This document shows, one piece after another, positions 8,801 through 16,688 of a stretch of DNA of 64,000 nt (position 1 is its first letter; each line of letters starts with the position of its first letter). A program made the position numbers and the translations under genes. A model generated the notes under the pieces. It saw nothing but the letters and a program-made list of their open reading frames with translations. It was not told where the DNA came from and ran no database searches. The stretch spans positions 727,501-791,500 of the forward strand of contig NZ_CP047023.1 of NCBI RefSeq assembly GCF_009796765.1. The letters run 5' to 3'. This DNA comes from Paraglaciecola sp. L3A3. GTDB lineage: Bacteria > Pseudomonadota > Gammaproteobacteria > Enterobacterales > Alteromonadaceae.

Positions 8801-10081
8801 AGCATCGTCTACTCCGTCGTTATCGTCATCAGAATCTGCATTGTTACCGATACCGTCGCCATCTGTATCGGTGTTTTCAGCCATATCTAAAGGAGCGGGA
8901 TCTACAGCATCTGGCACGCCATCACCATCGTCATCAGAGTCAGCATTGTTGCCAATGCCATCACCATCTGTGTCTAAATATTCTGTATTATCTAGCGGAA
9001 ATGCATCTGAACCATCGTCTACGCCATCAGCATCATCATCAGTATCTGTATTGTTGCCTATACCGTCATTGTCGGTATCAATATATTCGGTTGCATCTAG
9101 TGGAAATACATCATCGCTATCAACTACGCCATCGCCGTCATCATCACTATCAGCGTTATTTCCCACACCATCGGCATCGGTATCAAGGTTTTCAGCTGGA
9201 TCCGTTCTGAAGGCATCAACCCCATCGGCAAAACCATCATTGTCATCATCTGTGTCTTCATTGTCGCCAATCATGTCGCCGTCATTGTCAAACCATTCGC
9301 TGGGATCGTCGGGCCAAACATCATTGATATCGACTATGCCATCACCATCTCTGTCTGGATCAGCATTGTCACCAATACCATCATTGTCTGAGTCTAAGGT
9401 TTCTGAGGCCAGTAAAGGAAAAGCGTCATCAACATCTTCAACGCCATCGTTATCGTCGTCAGCATCTGTGTTGTCGCCAATACCGTCATTATCAGTATCG
9501 ACTTGTTCATTTGGGTCTGTGGGTAAATCGTCATAAAAATCTATGACCCCATCGTTATCGTCATCTGAATCAGCATTATTACCAATCAGGTCGCTGTCAG
9601 TGTCTTCCCATTCTGAATTATCTAAAGGAAAGGGATCGTTTAAATCTACCACTCCATCATTGTCATCATCTAAATCGGCATTGTTACCTAAACAATCTCC
9701 GTCTGTATCCAACCATTCAAGTGGATCTTCCGGAAAGGGGTCATAAATATTGATAACAGGGTCAGCATCGAGGTTATTGTCAAAAGCATCTAATACCCCG
9801 TCGCCGTCGTCGTCAACGTCATCTAAGTTACTGATCCCATCTAGATCATAATCATAGTGGCGGGAAGGATCCGTGGGAAAAAGATCAATACTGTCATCAT
9901 AGCCATCACTATCTGTATCTGCGGTAGTTAAGGGGGGAGGACCAGAGCAAGTGACAACTTGAGAATAACTTTGTTGCGGCCAAGATAAAGCAATGATCAG
10001 GATTAAGTTAAAGCTAAAAATCTGCAATCTTAGTCTGTTGGGCCAAGACGTTGCGCTGCTTTGTGTTTTTATTTTATACAT
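5870..10081 (-). CDS. large surface protein: thrombospondin type 3 repeats, choice-of-anchor U, C-terminal sorting signal
   Basis: About 1400 aa. A TTG at 10087 is in frame, but ATG at 10081 begins a normal signal peptide (QIFSFNLILIIALSW...SYSQ). Roughly residues 50-850 are about 21 tandem ~33-aa TSP3 repeats of the form DTDGDGIGNNADSDDDNDGV...DAFPL...EWL, acidic and calcium-binding. Then an HYR-like segment (ITWQAIDKAGNIAYAE), a Calx-beta-like segment (VEGDELLVMEFGDG), another beta-domain, a short DVDRDGLSD repeat, and a choice-of-anchor U region (about 1190-1370) with LTIEDGGPNDADGIANGTID. The end SSGGSLALNIGLLIILLGWR plus a basic tail looks like a GlyGly-CTERM (rhombosortase) signal. Probably a calcium-stiffened, surface-anchored or secreted adhesin-like protein. 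It is last in the minus-strand run that starts at 14450. Confidence 0.85.
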   Translation of the reverse strand: MYKIKTQSSATSWPNRLRLQIFSFNLILIIALSWPQQSYSQVVTCSGPPPLTTADTDSDGYDDSIDLFPTDPSRHYDYDLDGISNLDDVDDDGDGVLDAFDNNLDADPVINIYDPFPEDPLEWLDTDGDCLGNNADLDDDNDGVVDLNDPFPLDNSEWEDTDSDLIGNNADSDDDNDGVIDFYDDLPTDPNEQVDTDNDGIGDNTDADDDNDGVEDVDDAFPLLASETLDSDNDGIGDNADPDRDGDGIVDINDVWPDDPSEWFDNDGDMIGDNEDTDDDNDGFADGVDAFRTDPAENLDTDADGVGNNADSDDDGDGVVDSDDVFPLDATEYIDTDNDGIGNNTDTDDDADGVDDGSDAFPLDNTEYLDTDGDGIGNNADSDDDGDGVPDAVDPAPLDMAENTDTDGDGIGNNADSDDDNDGVDDALDAFPLNPDEWDDTDGDGLGNNLSDADDDNDGIVDSEDAFPLDSSEWLDTDIDGIGNNSDTDDDGDGTPDSEDAFRLNASESKDTDGDGVGNNADSDDDNDSFVDTEDAFPLDLLEWLDTDNDGVGNNADQDDDNDGVDDALDIFPLNNAEWLDTDADGTGNNADSDDDNDGRVDTDDAFPLDVSEWLDTDGDGIGNNLDTDDDGDGVLDNVDVFPLNSAEWLDTDADGTGNNADSDDDNDGVRDIDDAFPLDPVETTDTDNDGLGNVFDNDDDGDGFVDSAEPFPLDPNEWLDSDNDTIGNNADVDDDNDGVVDTDDAFPLNPTEWLDTDNDGTGNNKDLDDDGDGVLDYLDDLPLDAAETTDSDNDGLGNNADLDDDNDGMSDQFENTYGFNPLDPADALLDSDSDGAINGDEAQDNKNPLIDDYPPIINIPPALHLNAEHIFTTLTKTALVEATNISANDGLDGDNCCSLTPLGFESGDQVLKSGRYPITWQAIDKAGNIAYAEQIINIYPLVNFEPDQTLAEGDTSEVKIVLSGTAPRYPFNIPVAVVGNVDTLDYELDEKFVVFEQGTVAYINITLNQDFQVEGDELLVMEFGDGINQGSQPTHTITITEENLAPKLTVTVTQQNVGLSNVAKDDGDIIITIEIDDSNTSDTHIIEWNIPTEYQGQVSANQLVTVIDPDDLSLPITNREILSLSVKVTDSGTGSLNVTEVVNIPILATQPALSSTDVDRDGLSDIAEGFVDEDLDGLPAFMDISDITYVQPIHVNSAITQFVETEPGLNLTLGKYARLQQSDGIMLSAQEIKATGLINADDIGHQNEYYDFIISDILPVGRSVKIVLPLQNSIPKYGTYRKYADSQDWQDFVEDANNSLASTKAVNGVCPAPESSAYTAGLTEGDICLRLTIEDGGPNDADGIANGTIDDPGGVAVQTNDEIIKNLDPVTTSSGGSLALNIGLLIILLGWRGFVFYAKDRM

Positions 10082-10137
10082 TAACAATACTCATTCTTGG
10101 CTTATTTTCTGGGGTGCTTCTATATGTCTTAATTAGC

Positions 10138-10755
10138 TTAGCGGCCGTAATAAGTTGGACTAAAATCTAAATTAAACTTAATACCTAAAAATACAGAACT
10201 GAAACTGCCAAATTCAGACAACTTGGGATAATGCTTTAATCCTAGATTGGCTGACATTTTAGGAGATATTTTATAGTTTGCAGAAATGGCGACAAATCCA
10301 TTAAGGTCGCCGGTTTCTGAAAAATATTTTTCTTCATTTAATTCGGTCCAAGTAAATTTGTTGTCAGTTAAAGAAGCGGCGACACCTAATTGATACTCCA
10401 TGCTTATGCGTCTCATTGTAGGATTTCGCGATGAGGGCGGCGGACGATAAGAAAAGGAAACTTCGGCGCTGTTTATGGGAAACCTTAAATCACTATTGTT
10501 CCACTCAACGAATATTTCATCGTAACGGCTAAACCCTAAATTCCAGTAGAATGGACTTCTACGAGAGAAATTGTCGCTAACAACAATTGAAAAACCTTGG
10601 GTTTCATATTCAGTCCCTTGCTGTGCATTGACGCCAAGTTCTAGCGCTTGTGTAGGCAAAGAAACCGTCAATAAAGTTAAAACTGTGAAAAAAACGGCGA
10701 TGACTTGCCCCTTTATTCCTATGTATTGCCTTAGCAAATGACTAGTACAGGTCAT
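10138..10755 (-). CDS. putative outer-membrane beta-barrel protein, unknown function
   Basis: 205 aa. A hydrophobic signal (VIAVFFTVLTLLTVSLPTQA) is followed by strands of alternating polar and aromatic residues (FYWNLGFSRYDEIFVEW, VSFSYRPPPSS, FVAISANYKISPKMSANLGL), ending in a basic-aromatic tail (PTYYGR). This pattern fits a small 8-stranded outer-membrane barrel; it is inferred from strand pattern, not from a recognised family. The ATG has GAGGAATTT just upstream. It lies 56 bp upstream of the TSP3 gene and downstream of the ExbB-like group, so it could be the outer-membrane part of that set. Confidence 0.5.
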   Translation of the reverse strand: MTCTSHLLRQYIGIKGQVIAVFFTVLTLLTVSLPTQALELGVNAQQGTEYETQGFSIVVSDNFSRRSPFYWNLGFSRYDEIFVEWNNSDLRFPINSAEVSFSYRPPPSSRNPTMRRISMEYQLGVAASLTDNKFTWTELNEEKYFSETGDLNGFVAISANYKISPKMSANLGLKHYPKLSEFGSFSSVFLGIKFNLDFSPTYYGR

Positions 10756-10845
10756 AAATTCCTCAATTCATAAAAAACAGCAGTATTATTAAATTGTATG
10801 AAGCAAGTATTAAACCAACCATGCCCATAGGCTGCATGGAGAAGT

Positions 10846-11577
10846 TTAACACTGCCCGTGATAAAGCATCCAACTATCTGTGATTGCTTGTTTATTTAAC
10901 CAGATATTGCCTAAAAATAGCTGCTGGTTTTTAATTTGGTAGTTTGCTCTAAAATGAGTAAGTGTTTTGCCTCTTAGTGCAACCGTCAAATATTGGGCTA
11001 GACGCCAGTCAATTAGACGAGGAAATAAACGTATAGCTTTACCTTTTACCGCATAAGCGTTTATCAAGTGGCGCTCTTTTTTAGACAAACCACCTTGAGC
11101 TACACGTATCCAGTCACTGTAATTTGTTACTTTAGTTCGATTTAGCTTAGTAATTTGGTTGCCGTTTAATACTGCAAATTGTAACCCTACACACTGATAC
11201 ATAAATTGTATCGCGCCTTCTCGCTCTTTAGTATTTTCTGGCCAGGCAATTTGCATATCTAAACCTTCACCAGTTAATTGTTGATAAAGCAGCTCAACTG
11301 TTTGAGCATTTTTTGCTGGTGCTGCAGCCACTTTCGGTTGAGCAGTCTGTTTAGTGGCTACTTTTATGCTTTGACTGGGGTTTGGAGGAGGCGGCAAAAC
11401 TAATGGCTCTAACAAAATATGCGGTTCAGACTGCTGCACCACCATTTCTAGCTTTTTTGGCGGACTTAGCTGATTATATTTAATTAATATCATTGCCAGC
11501 CAAGACATAAAAACAACGGCCAATATACTCCGTAAAATCTTACCAGCTAGCTGACGGTTGACTGAATAGAGCAACAT
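10846..11577 (-). CDS. single-TM, proline-rich periplasmic protein, unknown
   Basis: 243 aa. One transmembrane helix (SILAVVFMSWLAMILI, residues ~17-32) is followed by a Pro-rich stalk (LLEPLVLPPPPNPSQS, then AAAPAKNAQ) and a C-terminal domain from about residue 95 (TVELLYQQLTGEGLDMQIAW ... QYLTVALRGKTLTHFRANYQ). Topology is TonB-like (inner-membrane anchor, extended Pro-rich linker, periplasmic end), but no TonB C-terminal motif is recognised. It lies two genes downstream of an ExbB/TolQ-like gene, which makes an energy-transducing role conceivable. No strong ribosome site is seen at the ATG. Confidence 0.5.
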   Translation of the reverse strand: MLLYSVNRQLAGKILRSILAVVFMSWLAMILIKYNQLSPPKKLEMVVQQSEPHILLEPLVLPPPPNPSQSIKVATKQTAQPKVAAAPAKNAQTVELLYQQLTGEGLDMQIAWPENTKEREGAIQFMYQCVGLQFAVLNGNQITKLNRTKVTNYSDWIRVAQGGLSKKERHLINAYAVKGKAIRLFPRLIDWRLAQYLTVALRGKTLTHFRANYQIKNQQLFLGNIWLNKQAITDSWMLYHGQC

Positions 11578-11597
11578 TTTCGTGAGTTTTATTCAGC

Positions 11598-12104
11598 TTA
11601 ATTAACGAGAGCTTGTAGTGAAGACATTTCCATTTTTTCGGCGATGTCTTGTAATCTCGCTTGTCGATTTCGTTGTATTTTTGGGTTATTAGTGACCATT
11701 TGTGTATTTCGCAATTGCACACCTAAGGGAATATCTTGGGGTTTAGTTAAAGGAACAAATTCTTCTGCATCAATAATATCTGTTGCAGAGGGAGCATCTA
11801 CTATAGTTTTGTCTGTTTTTTGTTGCGCAATACGACCCATGATCAGTTCGTTTTCAAGTTCTGCAATCCTACTTTTAAGCTGCTTAATTTGCGTTTGTTG
11901 TGTCTGATTAAGATGCAGAGCCTGTTCTGTCATCTTGGTTTCTAGTGTTGCCAGTGTTTGAACATTTACTTGTTCCTCATTTGCGGTTTCATTAATGGCG
12001 GTTAGTTCAGGCTCGTTGTCTGCTAACCAAGATTGGCCTGCTGGACTTTGCATCACTAAATAGATTGCGCCAACTAAGGCTGCGATAAAAAATAGAGTTT
12101 TCAT
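11598..12104 (-). CDS. single-TM protein with coiled coil, unknown
   Basis: 168 aa. MKTLFFIAALVGAIYLVM is a TM anchor or uncleaved signal. A coiled coil follows (TLATLETKMTEQALHLNQ ... QIKQLKSRIAELENELIMGR, residues ~50-95), then a Pro-containing segment and a basic helix (NRQARLQDIAEKMEMSSLQ). AAAAGGAATAACAG precedes the ATG, and the gene starts 4 nt after the ExbB-like gene stop, so they are one transcript. Probably a bitopic partner of the channel-like protein. Confidence 0.5.
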   Translation of the reverse strand: MKTLFFIAALVGAIYLVMQSPAGQSWLADNEPELTAINETANEEQVNVQTLATLETKMTEQALHLNQTQQTQIKQLKSRIAELENELIMGRIAQQKTDKTIVDAPSATDIIDAEEFVPLTKPQDIPLGVQLRNTQMVTNNPKIQRNRQARLQDIAEKMEMSSLQALVN

Positions 12105-12107
12105 CTG

Positions 12108-12590
12108 TTATTCCTTTTCTATACGTGTATATCTTAAGCTAACCCAAGCTCGTAATATTGCTGAGCTGGGGAGACCCACTACTGTGGTCATAAAAGCCAT
12201 AGAAAATTGTCTAGTGAGTTCACTAATAATGTTATTGACGGAGCTAGGCGTAAGGGGCTGATCTGACAAAGTACCAATGCCTAAACTGATACCCAGTAAG
12301 GTATAAGTAAGAGCTAAAGTTGAAATACCATTTGCCGCTTGGAGCCCCGCATCATATAAAAACTCGTTATTTTTTCCGGCTTTGATTGAGGCTCCGGCGA
12401 CCACGGCCATTGAAAACAAGGCGCTAAAAAATAATACAAAACTCCAACTGAAAACGTTTTGTAGCCAACTGACTAAATCTAATACCGGCATTTGAGTCAG
12501 ATAACTGGCAATGGCTAATAAAATGATACCTGTGCCAACAAATATGCCAATAGCATTACTGGTGGTAGGTAACGCTTTAAATGCCAGCAT
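12108..12590 (-). CDS. MotA/TolQ/ExbB-like proton channel subunit (short)
   Basis: 160 aa with four hydrophobic segments (NAIGIFVGTGIILLAIASYL; WSFVLFFSALFSMAVVAGA; GISTLALTYTLLGISLGIGT; FSMAFMTTVVGLPSSAIL). The last two match the family hallmarks: ALTYTLLGISLGI for the TLGLLGTVxG helix, and SMAFMTTVVGL for the ALxTTxxGL helix, both lining the ion path in ExbB/TolQ. It is shorter than ExbB (~240 aa) and lacks the long cytoplasmic domain. The ATG overlaps the stop of the preceding gene (TAATG), showing translational coupling. Its probable ExbD-like partner is at 23362-23832. Function is inferred. Confidence 0.6.
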   Translation of the reverse strand: MLAFKALPTTSNAIGIFVGTGIILLAIASYLTQMPVLDLVSWLQNVFSWSFVLFFSALFSMAVVAGASIKAGKNNEFLYDAGLQAANGISTLALTYTLLGISLGIGTLSDQPLTPSSVNNIISELTRQFSMAFMTTVVGLPSSAILRAWVSLRYTRIEKE

Positions 12591-12976
12591 TATCTGTAGC
12601 CAGCTTTAGTGGCTAAAATAGCATCTGAAGTTAGCTGTAATTCAGACATCCAGTGTGACATAGGTGGCAGCTTTTTTTCGGCACTAGAATGCACTAAAAA
12701 CGTTAACTCATACTTGTTAAAAGCATTCTGTGCTAACTGACTACTGTTAGCAGTGACTCTGTCATCACGTAACACCATGCGCTCCATATCCACTAAACGT
12801 CTATAGATAGTTTGCACCTTTTGTTGTCGTTGATTTAGGTCTAATTTGCTATTTAGTTGTGTGTTTATTAAGGCTGCTCGTTCTCTTTCTAAGTTTTCTA
12901 AACTTCGTAGACTATTCGCAGCCACTTGCGTACTCAGTAAGCTCGTCATAGCGGCAATCGTAAGTATGGTTTTCAT
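12590..12976 (-). CDS. small periplasmic helical protein, unknown
   Basis: 128 aa from ATG at 12976, chosen because AAGGAAAAC precedes it and it starts a clean signal peptide (MKTILTIAAMTSLLSTQVAA|NS). The mature part is helical and charged (RSLENLERERAALINTQLNS, KVQTIYRRLVDMERMVLRDD) with no Cys and no recognised domain. It is coupled by TAATG to the ExbB-like gene downstream and follows two other exported proteins, so it is probably a periplasmic component of the same assembly. Confidence 0.5.
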   Translation of the reverse strand: MKTILTIAAMTSLLSTQVAANSLRSLENLERERAALINTQLNSKLDLNQRQQKVQTIYRRLVDMERMVLRDDRVTANSSQLAQNAFNKYELTFLVHSSAEKKLPPMSHWMSELQLTSDAILATKAGYR

Positions 12977-13014
12977 AATGTTTTCCTTTTTCAAATAGGC
13001 CTTCAAAAAATCTT

Positions 13015-13878
13015 TTATAAAAATAAGTCAGCCACTTCAGCGGTTTTAGTGCGATTACCTTGGGTTAAGTCAATATTCTCATCGCCATAACTGATTTCGT
13101 ATTCCAAAGCTTGTGCATCTAGAGCCACCAGTTTTGCCATATAACTAAACATCAGGGATTCTTGGTCCAATAGCGACTGCTGTGTGGAGGCATCCATTAA
13201 TAGCTGGCGTACATATTCTTCACTCGTCACTTCTACATCACCTAAAGTGGGAGATGCATTGGCTTTGTGTTGTGAAATAGCATTTTTTAGACTTTCAACT
13301 TTAGCCAAATTCACTGCAAATTCATTGGCATAAGGAGAGCGCTGATCTAAGCCAGTATGCATCAAACTACTGTCAACTTGGGCCATCACGTTTTGCATTC
13401 TTTCACGGGCCTCGGCTTGTTTTTGTTTGAGTTGAAACACTTCCCCTTGAGATATGCGGCCATTTTTGTTGCGTAACTTGCCTAATACACTTTCATATAA
13501 TTCTTGTTTCTTGGTTAAAGCATCTTGCCTTAATGTTTGGGCTTCTTGCATCAAATCTAAATAAGCAGATTTTTCTTGAACTAACTGAAAACGTTGGTCA
13601 ACTAATGCTTCACCTTCGCTGTCTTTCATGAGGGCTTGCAAAGACTTTAGTTGAGAAAGTTTGCCTTGCATTTGTTGTTCAAGATCCACTAAATGCAAAG
13701 CCATGGGCGACGCTGCAAAGTCTTGTTGAATACGTTTTTCTATTATGTTGGCAGGTAGTTTGATTAACTTGTCACTGGCCACAGGATCCCAGTTTCGCCC
13801 GTCACTGGCTAATACTATTTGCGAAGCACCGAGGCTGATAGCTAGAATTAACGAGGGTATGACTAGATGCGTTTTCAT
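13015..13878 (-). CDS. periplasmic coiled-coil protein, unknown
   Basis: 287 aa from ATG at 13878 (AGGAGCATATAAG upstream; an in-frame ATG at 13908 overlaps the previous gene and lacks this site). Signal peptide MKTHLVIPSLILAISLGASQIVLAS. The body is almost all long helices rich in Gln/Lys/Glu (DLEQQMQGKLSQLKSLQALM, YLDLMQEAQTLRQDALTKKQ, EVFQLKQKQAEARERMQNVM). It resembles periplasmic scaffold or adaptor proteins by composition only. It lies between a lipoprotein gene and the small periplasmic protein upstream of the ExbB-like gene. Confidence 0.5.
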   Translation of the reverse strand: MKTHLVIPSLILAISLGASQIVLASDGRNWDPVASDKLIKLPANIIEKRIQQDFAASPMALHLVDLEQQMQGKLSQLKSLQALMKDSEGEALVDQRFQLVQEKSAYLDLMQEAQTLRQDALTKKQELYESVLGKLRNKNGRISQGEVFQLKQKQAEARERMQNVMAQVDSSLMHTGLDQRSPYANEFAVNLAKVESLKNAISQHKANASPTLGDVEVTSEEYVRQLLMDASTQQSLLDQESLMFSYMAKLVALDAQALEYEISYGDENIDLTQGNRTKTAEVADLFL

Positions 13879-13892
13879 CTTATATGCTCCTA

Positions 13893-14450
13893 TTAGTGGC
13901 GTAGCCAATATTGATTACGCTCAATTTCAGCCCGTAAGTCAGGACTAATATTTAGAGCGGCTAATTGTTGGCGAGACATTTTTTGCTGGTTTAACAAGGC
14001 TTTTGCGGTATCCATAAAAGAGCTGTAATCGGCAAAATATAGATCTCTATCCGGAAATGTCGACTGGGTTTTTCTCAGTGCGACACTGGCCGCATTGATA
14101 TCACCTCCTTTGACAAAATTCATCACTGATAAGGCCATTAACCGTAAGCCTTTGTCTGTATCTGGATGACCTTTTGGAAATTGAATGCCATTCACGCAAC
14201 GCAACATGGCTTTAGCTGAAGCTAAGTATTGGGCAGGTTGTCCTGAGCGTTGAGCATAGCCATCCATCTCTATGGCTTGTTGCTCACAGGCTGTATCTAT
14301 CGACTGATAATATGAGTAGTCAGGCTGTTGATTGATAACCTTTACCACAGGTGCGCTGGATTGGGTGGAAGAACATGCACTGATAACCACCGCCATGAAT
14401 ATGGCCGATAGCATTCGAGTGGTATGTTTGAATATTGCTGAATTAGTCAT
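13893..14450 (-). CDS. lipoprotein, unknown
   Basis: 185 aa. The signal ends in a lipobox (MAVVISAC|SSTQSS), so it should be lipid-anchored. The mature domain is helical, with two further Cys (DTACEQQAIEM and AMLRCVNGI) that may form a disulfide, and TPR-like spacing in the second half (LRLMALSVMNFVKGGDINAA, FADYSSFMDTAKALLNQQKM). AGGAGTTATTT precedes the ATG. It is the first gene of the minus-strand run to 5870, so the promoter should lie in 14451-14612. Confidence 0.55.
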   Translation of the reverse strand: MTNSAIFKHTTRMLSAIFMAVVISACSSTQSSAPVVKVINQQPDYSYYQSIDTACEQQAIEMDGYAQRSGQPAQYLASAKAMLRCVNGIQFPKGHPDTDKGLRLMALSVMNFVKGGDINAASVALRKTQSTFPDRDLYFADYSSFMDTAKALLNQQKMSRQQLAALNISPDLRAEIERNQYWLRH

Positions 14451-14612
14451 AAATAACTCCTGTTACTGGTCTAACAGGGGCTATAAAAACCTTAGAGGAG
14501 TTTTTTATAGAAACAAAAATGTAAAGTAAATTTTGTTTGTTGGCAGTATTCTAGATGTGGCAATATTAATCTTTACAATATAGTCAGTTGCCCTTCCTAT
14601 AAGAGAAATATC

Positions 14613-15041
14613 TTGTACTTAACTTTATTTTTAAGCGCCTTTATCTCTGCCACTTTATTGCCAGGCTCTTCTGAGGTGGTCCTGAGTGCCATGATTTTGC
14701 AAGGTAATATTAATTTATTACTTATTTGGAGTGCGGCTACTGCGGGAAACGTGTTAGGTAGTTGCGTGAATTATTGGCTCGGAACCCAAGTTTTGCGTTT
14801 TAAAGATAAAAAGTGGTTTCCAGTGACTGAGCAAGGTCTTGAAAAGGCGGAAAAACAATTTAACCGATACGGTGTGTATAGTTTGTTGTTTGCATGGTTG
14901 CCGATTGTTGGTGACCCGCTAACGGTAGTTGGCGGCATATTTAAAGTACGATTCAGGACCTTTTTATTGTTGATCACTATCGGTAAAGGCTTGAGGTATT
15001 TAGCTATTATCGTCCTTGCAGTTGGCTTGTTTAGTCGCTAA
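14613..15041 (+). CDS. yqaA: YqaA-family (DedA-like) membrane protein
   Basis: 142 aa, about the length of E. coli YqaA. Hydrophobic helices with the family marks: FISATLLPGSSEVVLSAMI at the N-terminus, AGNVLGSCVNYWLG, and FAWLPIVGDPLTVVGGIFKV. These are SNARE-associated/DedA-superfamily re-entrant segments; relatives act in membrane homeostasis and lipid movement. The start is TTG at 14613: an in-frame TAG lies just upstream, there is no ATG, and AAGAGAAA sits at proper distance. It is divergent from the lipoprotein gene at 14450. Confidence 0.75.
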   Translation: MYLTLFLSAFISATLLPGSSEVVLSAMILQGNINLLLIWSAATAGNVLGSCVNYWLGTQVLRFKDKKWFPVTEQGLEKAEKQFNRYGVYSLLFAWLPIVGDPLTVVGGIFKVRFRTFLLLITIGKGLRYLAIIVLAVGLFSR

Positions 15042-15087
15042 AACGGCTAGTGGTAAGTCGTTTATTTTTACTGTTCTTTTCTATCAA

Positions 15088-16143
15088 TCATTGATTATTA
15101 ATGTCAACTACACAATTTCGCCCCTTATCTTTCGCTGCATATAAACGTTTATCAGATTTTAACAGTAGCTCTTCGAGAGTTTCGCCATCTTTTCCATAAG
15201 TAGCAATACCTGCACTGACAGTAATTTTTATGGTTTTATTGTCATGAATAAAAGGTGAACCTTTGAGTTGTTGTCTTATTGAGTCTACTAGTTTAAAGCA
15301 GTCTTTTTCTTCAGAGCCAACAATAAGTAAAGCAAATTCTTCGCCCCCAAATCTAGCTAATAAATCAGTTTTTCGTATTTTAGTTTGAATAAAACTCGCG
15401 ATATAACGCAGGCTTGCATCGCCCACATGGTGACCATATTGGTCATTAATATTTTTAAAATAATCTAAATCAAAAAGCACAACGGCTAAAGGGGATTTAT
15501 GGCGTTTGGCGTATTCAGCATATAGTCTAAAGGTTTCTATTAACTTCATGCGATTTGCTAAACCTGTTAATTTATCTGTACCAGCTAATTCAAGTAGTCG
15601 CTCTTCATTTTTCTCTCTATTAAGTTCATAAACATGCGCTAATGAAATCATCAAACATGCGCTAAAAATGATGTTCAGAGAATCAGCGATATTGACTGCT
15701 GTATCACTTTGTAAAAAACGGTAATGGTAAACAGTTGCTCCACAGATTATAAAAAATAGTGAGGCTAAAAAACCTTGTCTTCGCCCCATTAATAAGTAAG
15801 AAATCACAGGTATAGTTAGTATCCAAACAAAAATCGATACTGATGAGTTGGGTATATACATGGCATATACCATGGTAATAAATAATGGGAATAAGAAAAC
15901 CATCACCCATAGCTGGAAGTGTTCAGTTAGTAAAATCCTACGCCATAAAAAAAATGAAAAAAGACCAAACATTAATTCTATTGTCGCCAATGACCAGAGG
16001 CCTCGATAAAAATTAATCACAGCAAATATCAATCCACCTACCATGGTCAGGAATAACAATACTCGCATAACACTGCGTCGATATTCTAGATTTTGTTGCA
16101 AACTATTCAGCATATAATTCTCTGGCTGGTGCTCTGTTGTCAC
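15088..16143 (-). CDS. membrane-bound diguanylate cyclase (GGDEF)
   Basis: 351 aa. Several TM helices (residues ~24-180: VMRVLLFLTMVGGLIFAVI, LFSFFLWRRILL, LWVMVFLFPLFITMVYAM, IFVWILTIPVISYLLM) form a sensory membrane domain. A GGDEF domain follows, with FDLDYFKNINDQYGHHVGD and the active-site GGEEF at about 265-269, so cyclic-di-GMP synthesis is expected. No RxxD inhibitory site is evident five residues before it. The GTG at 16143 is used here; ATG at 16113 with AGAGAA upstream is equally possible. It starts 15 bp after ydbL and is probably co-transcribed with it. Confidence 0.85.
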   Translation of the reverse strand: MTTEHQPENYMLNSLQQNLEYRRSVMRVLLFLTMVGGLIFAVINFYRGLWSLATIELMFGLFSFFLWRRILLTEHFQLWVMVFLFPLFITMVYAMYIPNSSVSIFVWILTIPVISYLLMGRRQGFLASLFFIICGATVYHYRFLQSDTAVNIADSLNIIFSACLMISLAHVYELNREKNEERLLELAGTDKLTGLANRMKLIETFRLYAEYAKRHKSPLAVVLFDLDYFKNINDQYGHHVGDASLRYIASFIQTKIRKTDLLARFGGEEFALLIVGSEEKDCFKLVDSIRQQLKGSPFIHDNKTIKITVSAGIATYGKDGETLEELLLKSDKRLYAAKDKGRNCVVDINNQ

Positions 16144-16158
16144 AGAGTCTTTAAAAAA

Positions 16159-16485
16159 CTACTTTTTTACCCACTTGCCATTTATCCAAAGATAAAGGCC
16201 TCTATCGGTTTTTTCATAAGCTTTTTGCGCGGCTAATTTTTCAACTTGTTGTACGGTAATACCATTTTTGGCAGCTAGTTTTACATACACTGCTTTACGC
16301 TTAGCATTAATATCATTCACTAAACTCTGTACATCGCTTTGTGCAACGACAATGCCTAAATAACCATTATCTTTTTCACCTACTAGGCCTTTTTGTTTAG
16401 CTTCATCTAAGCCTATGGCAAAAACAAGACTACTAAATAGTAGGCTAAGAATGATTAAAGATTTATATATTATTTTATTTTTCAT
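16159..16485 (-). CDS. ydbL: YdbL-family periplasmic protein (DUF1318)
   Basis: 108 aa, the same length as E. coli YdbL. Signal peptide KSLIILSLLFSSLVFA, then the family text: GLDEAKQKGLVGEKDNGYLG, VNDINAKRKAVYVKLAAKNG, VEKLAAQKAYEKTDRGLYLW. In E. coli YdbL assists the YdbH-YnbE intermembrane phospholipid-transport bridge, reportedly by controlling YnbE multimerisation. The gene order ydbH-ynbE-ydbL is kept here, which strongly supports the call. Confidence 0.88.
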   Translation of the reverse strand: MKNKIIYKSLIILSLLFSSLVFAIGLDEAKQKGLVGEKDNGYLGIVVAQSDVQSLVNDINAKRKAVYVKLAAKNGITVQQVEKLAAQKAYEKTDRGLYLWINGKWVKK

Positions 16486-16505
16486 GGGGTTACTCCTAAA
16501 TTGGT

Positions 16506-16688
16506 TTAAAACAAGCTACTGTCGTCACTAAATACATTATCCAGTTCTTTATCAACCTTAACCCGAATTTCATGATCTATTTTTACATTGATATTGATTG
16601 TAATGGGCTCTTTTGTTTCCACTTGCACTGTGTGTGTACAAGCGCTAAAAAATCCTGTGGCCATTAGCAGTAAATAGGTTCTTTTCAC
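16506..16688 (-). CDS. ynbE: YnbE-family lipoprotein
   Basis: 60 aa. Lipobox GFFSAC|THTVQVE, then a short amphipathic beta segment (EPITININVKIDHEIRVKVD) of the kind with which YnbE extends the beta-groove of YdbH at the outer membrane. The start is GTG at 16688, overlapping the ydbH stop (GTGA), so it is translationally coupled. E. coli YnbE is 61 aa. Confidence 0.88.
   Translation of the reverse strand: MKRTYLLLMATGFFSACTHTVQVETKEPITININVKIDHEIRVKVDKELDNVFSDDSSLF

Noticed and set aside
7791..9746. Long Ser/Pro-rich open frames on the plus strand
   Set aside because: They are the antisense of the TSP3 repeat DNA: Asp codons read backward give Ser-type codons, so the repeats keep these frames open. 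No start context and low complexity.
7600..9900. Regular repeats that might suggest a CRISPR or satellite
   Set aside because: The ~100-bp period is coding (33-residue TSP3 unit), units vary at synonymous sites, and there are no unique spacers.
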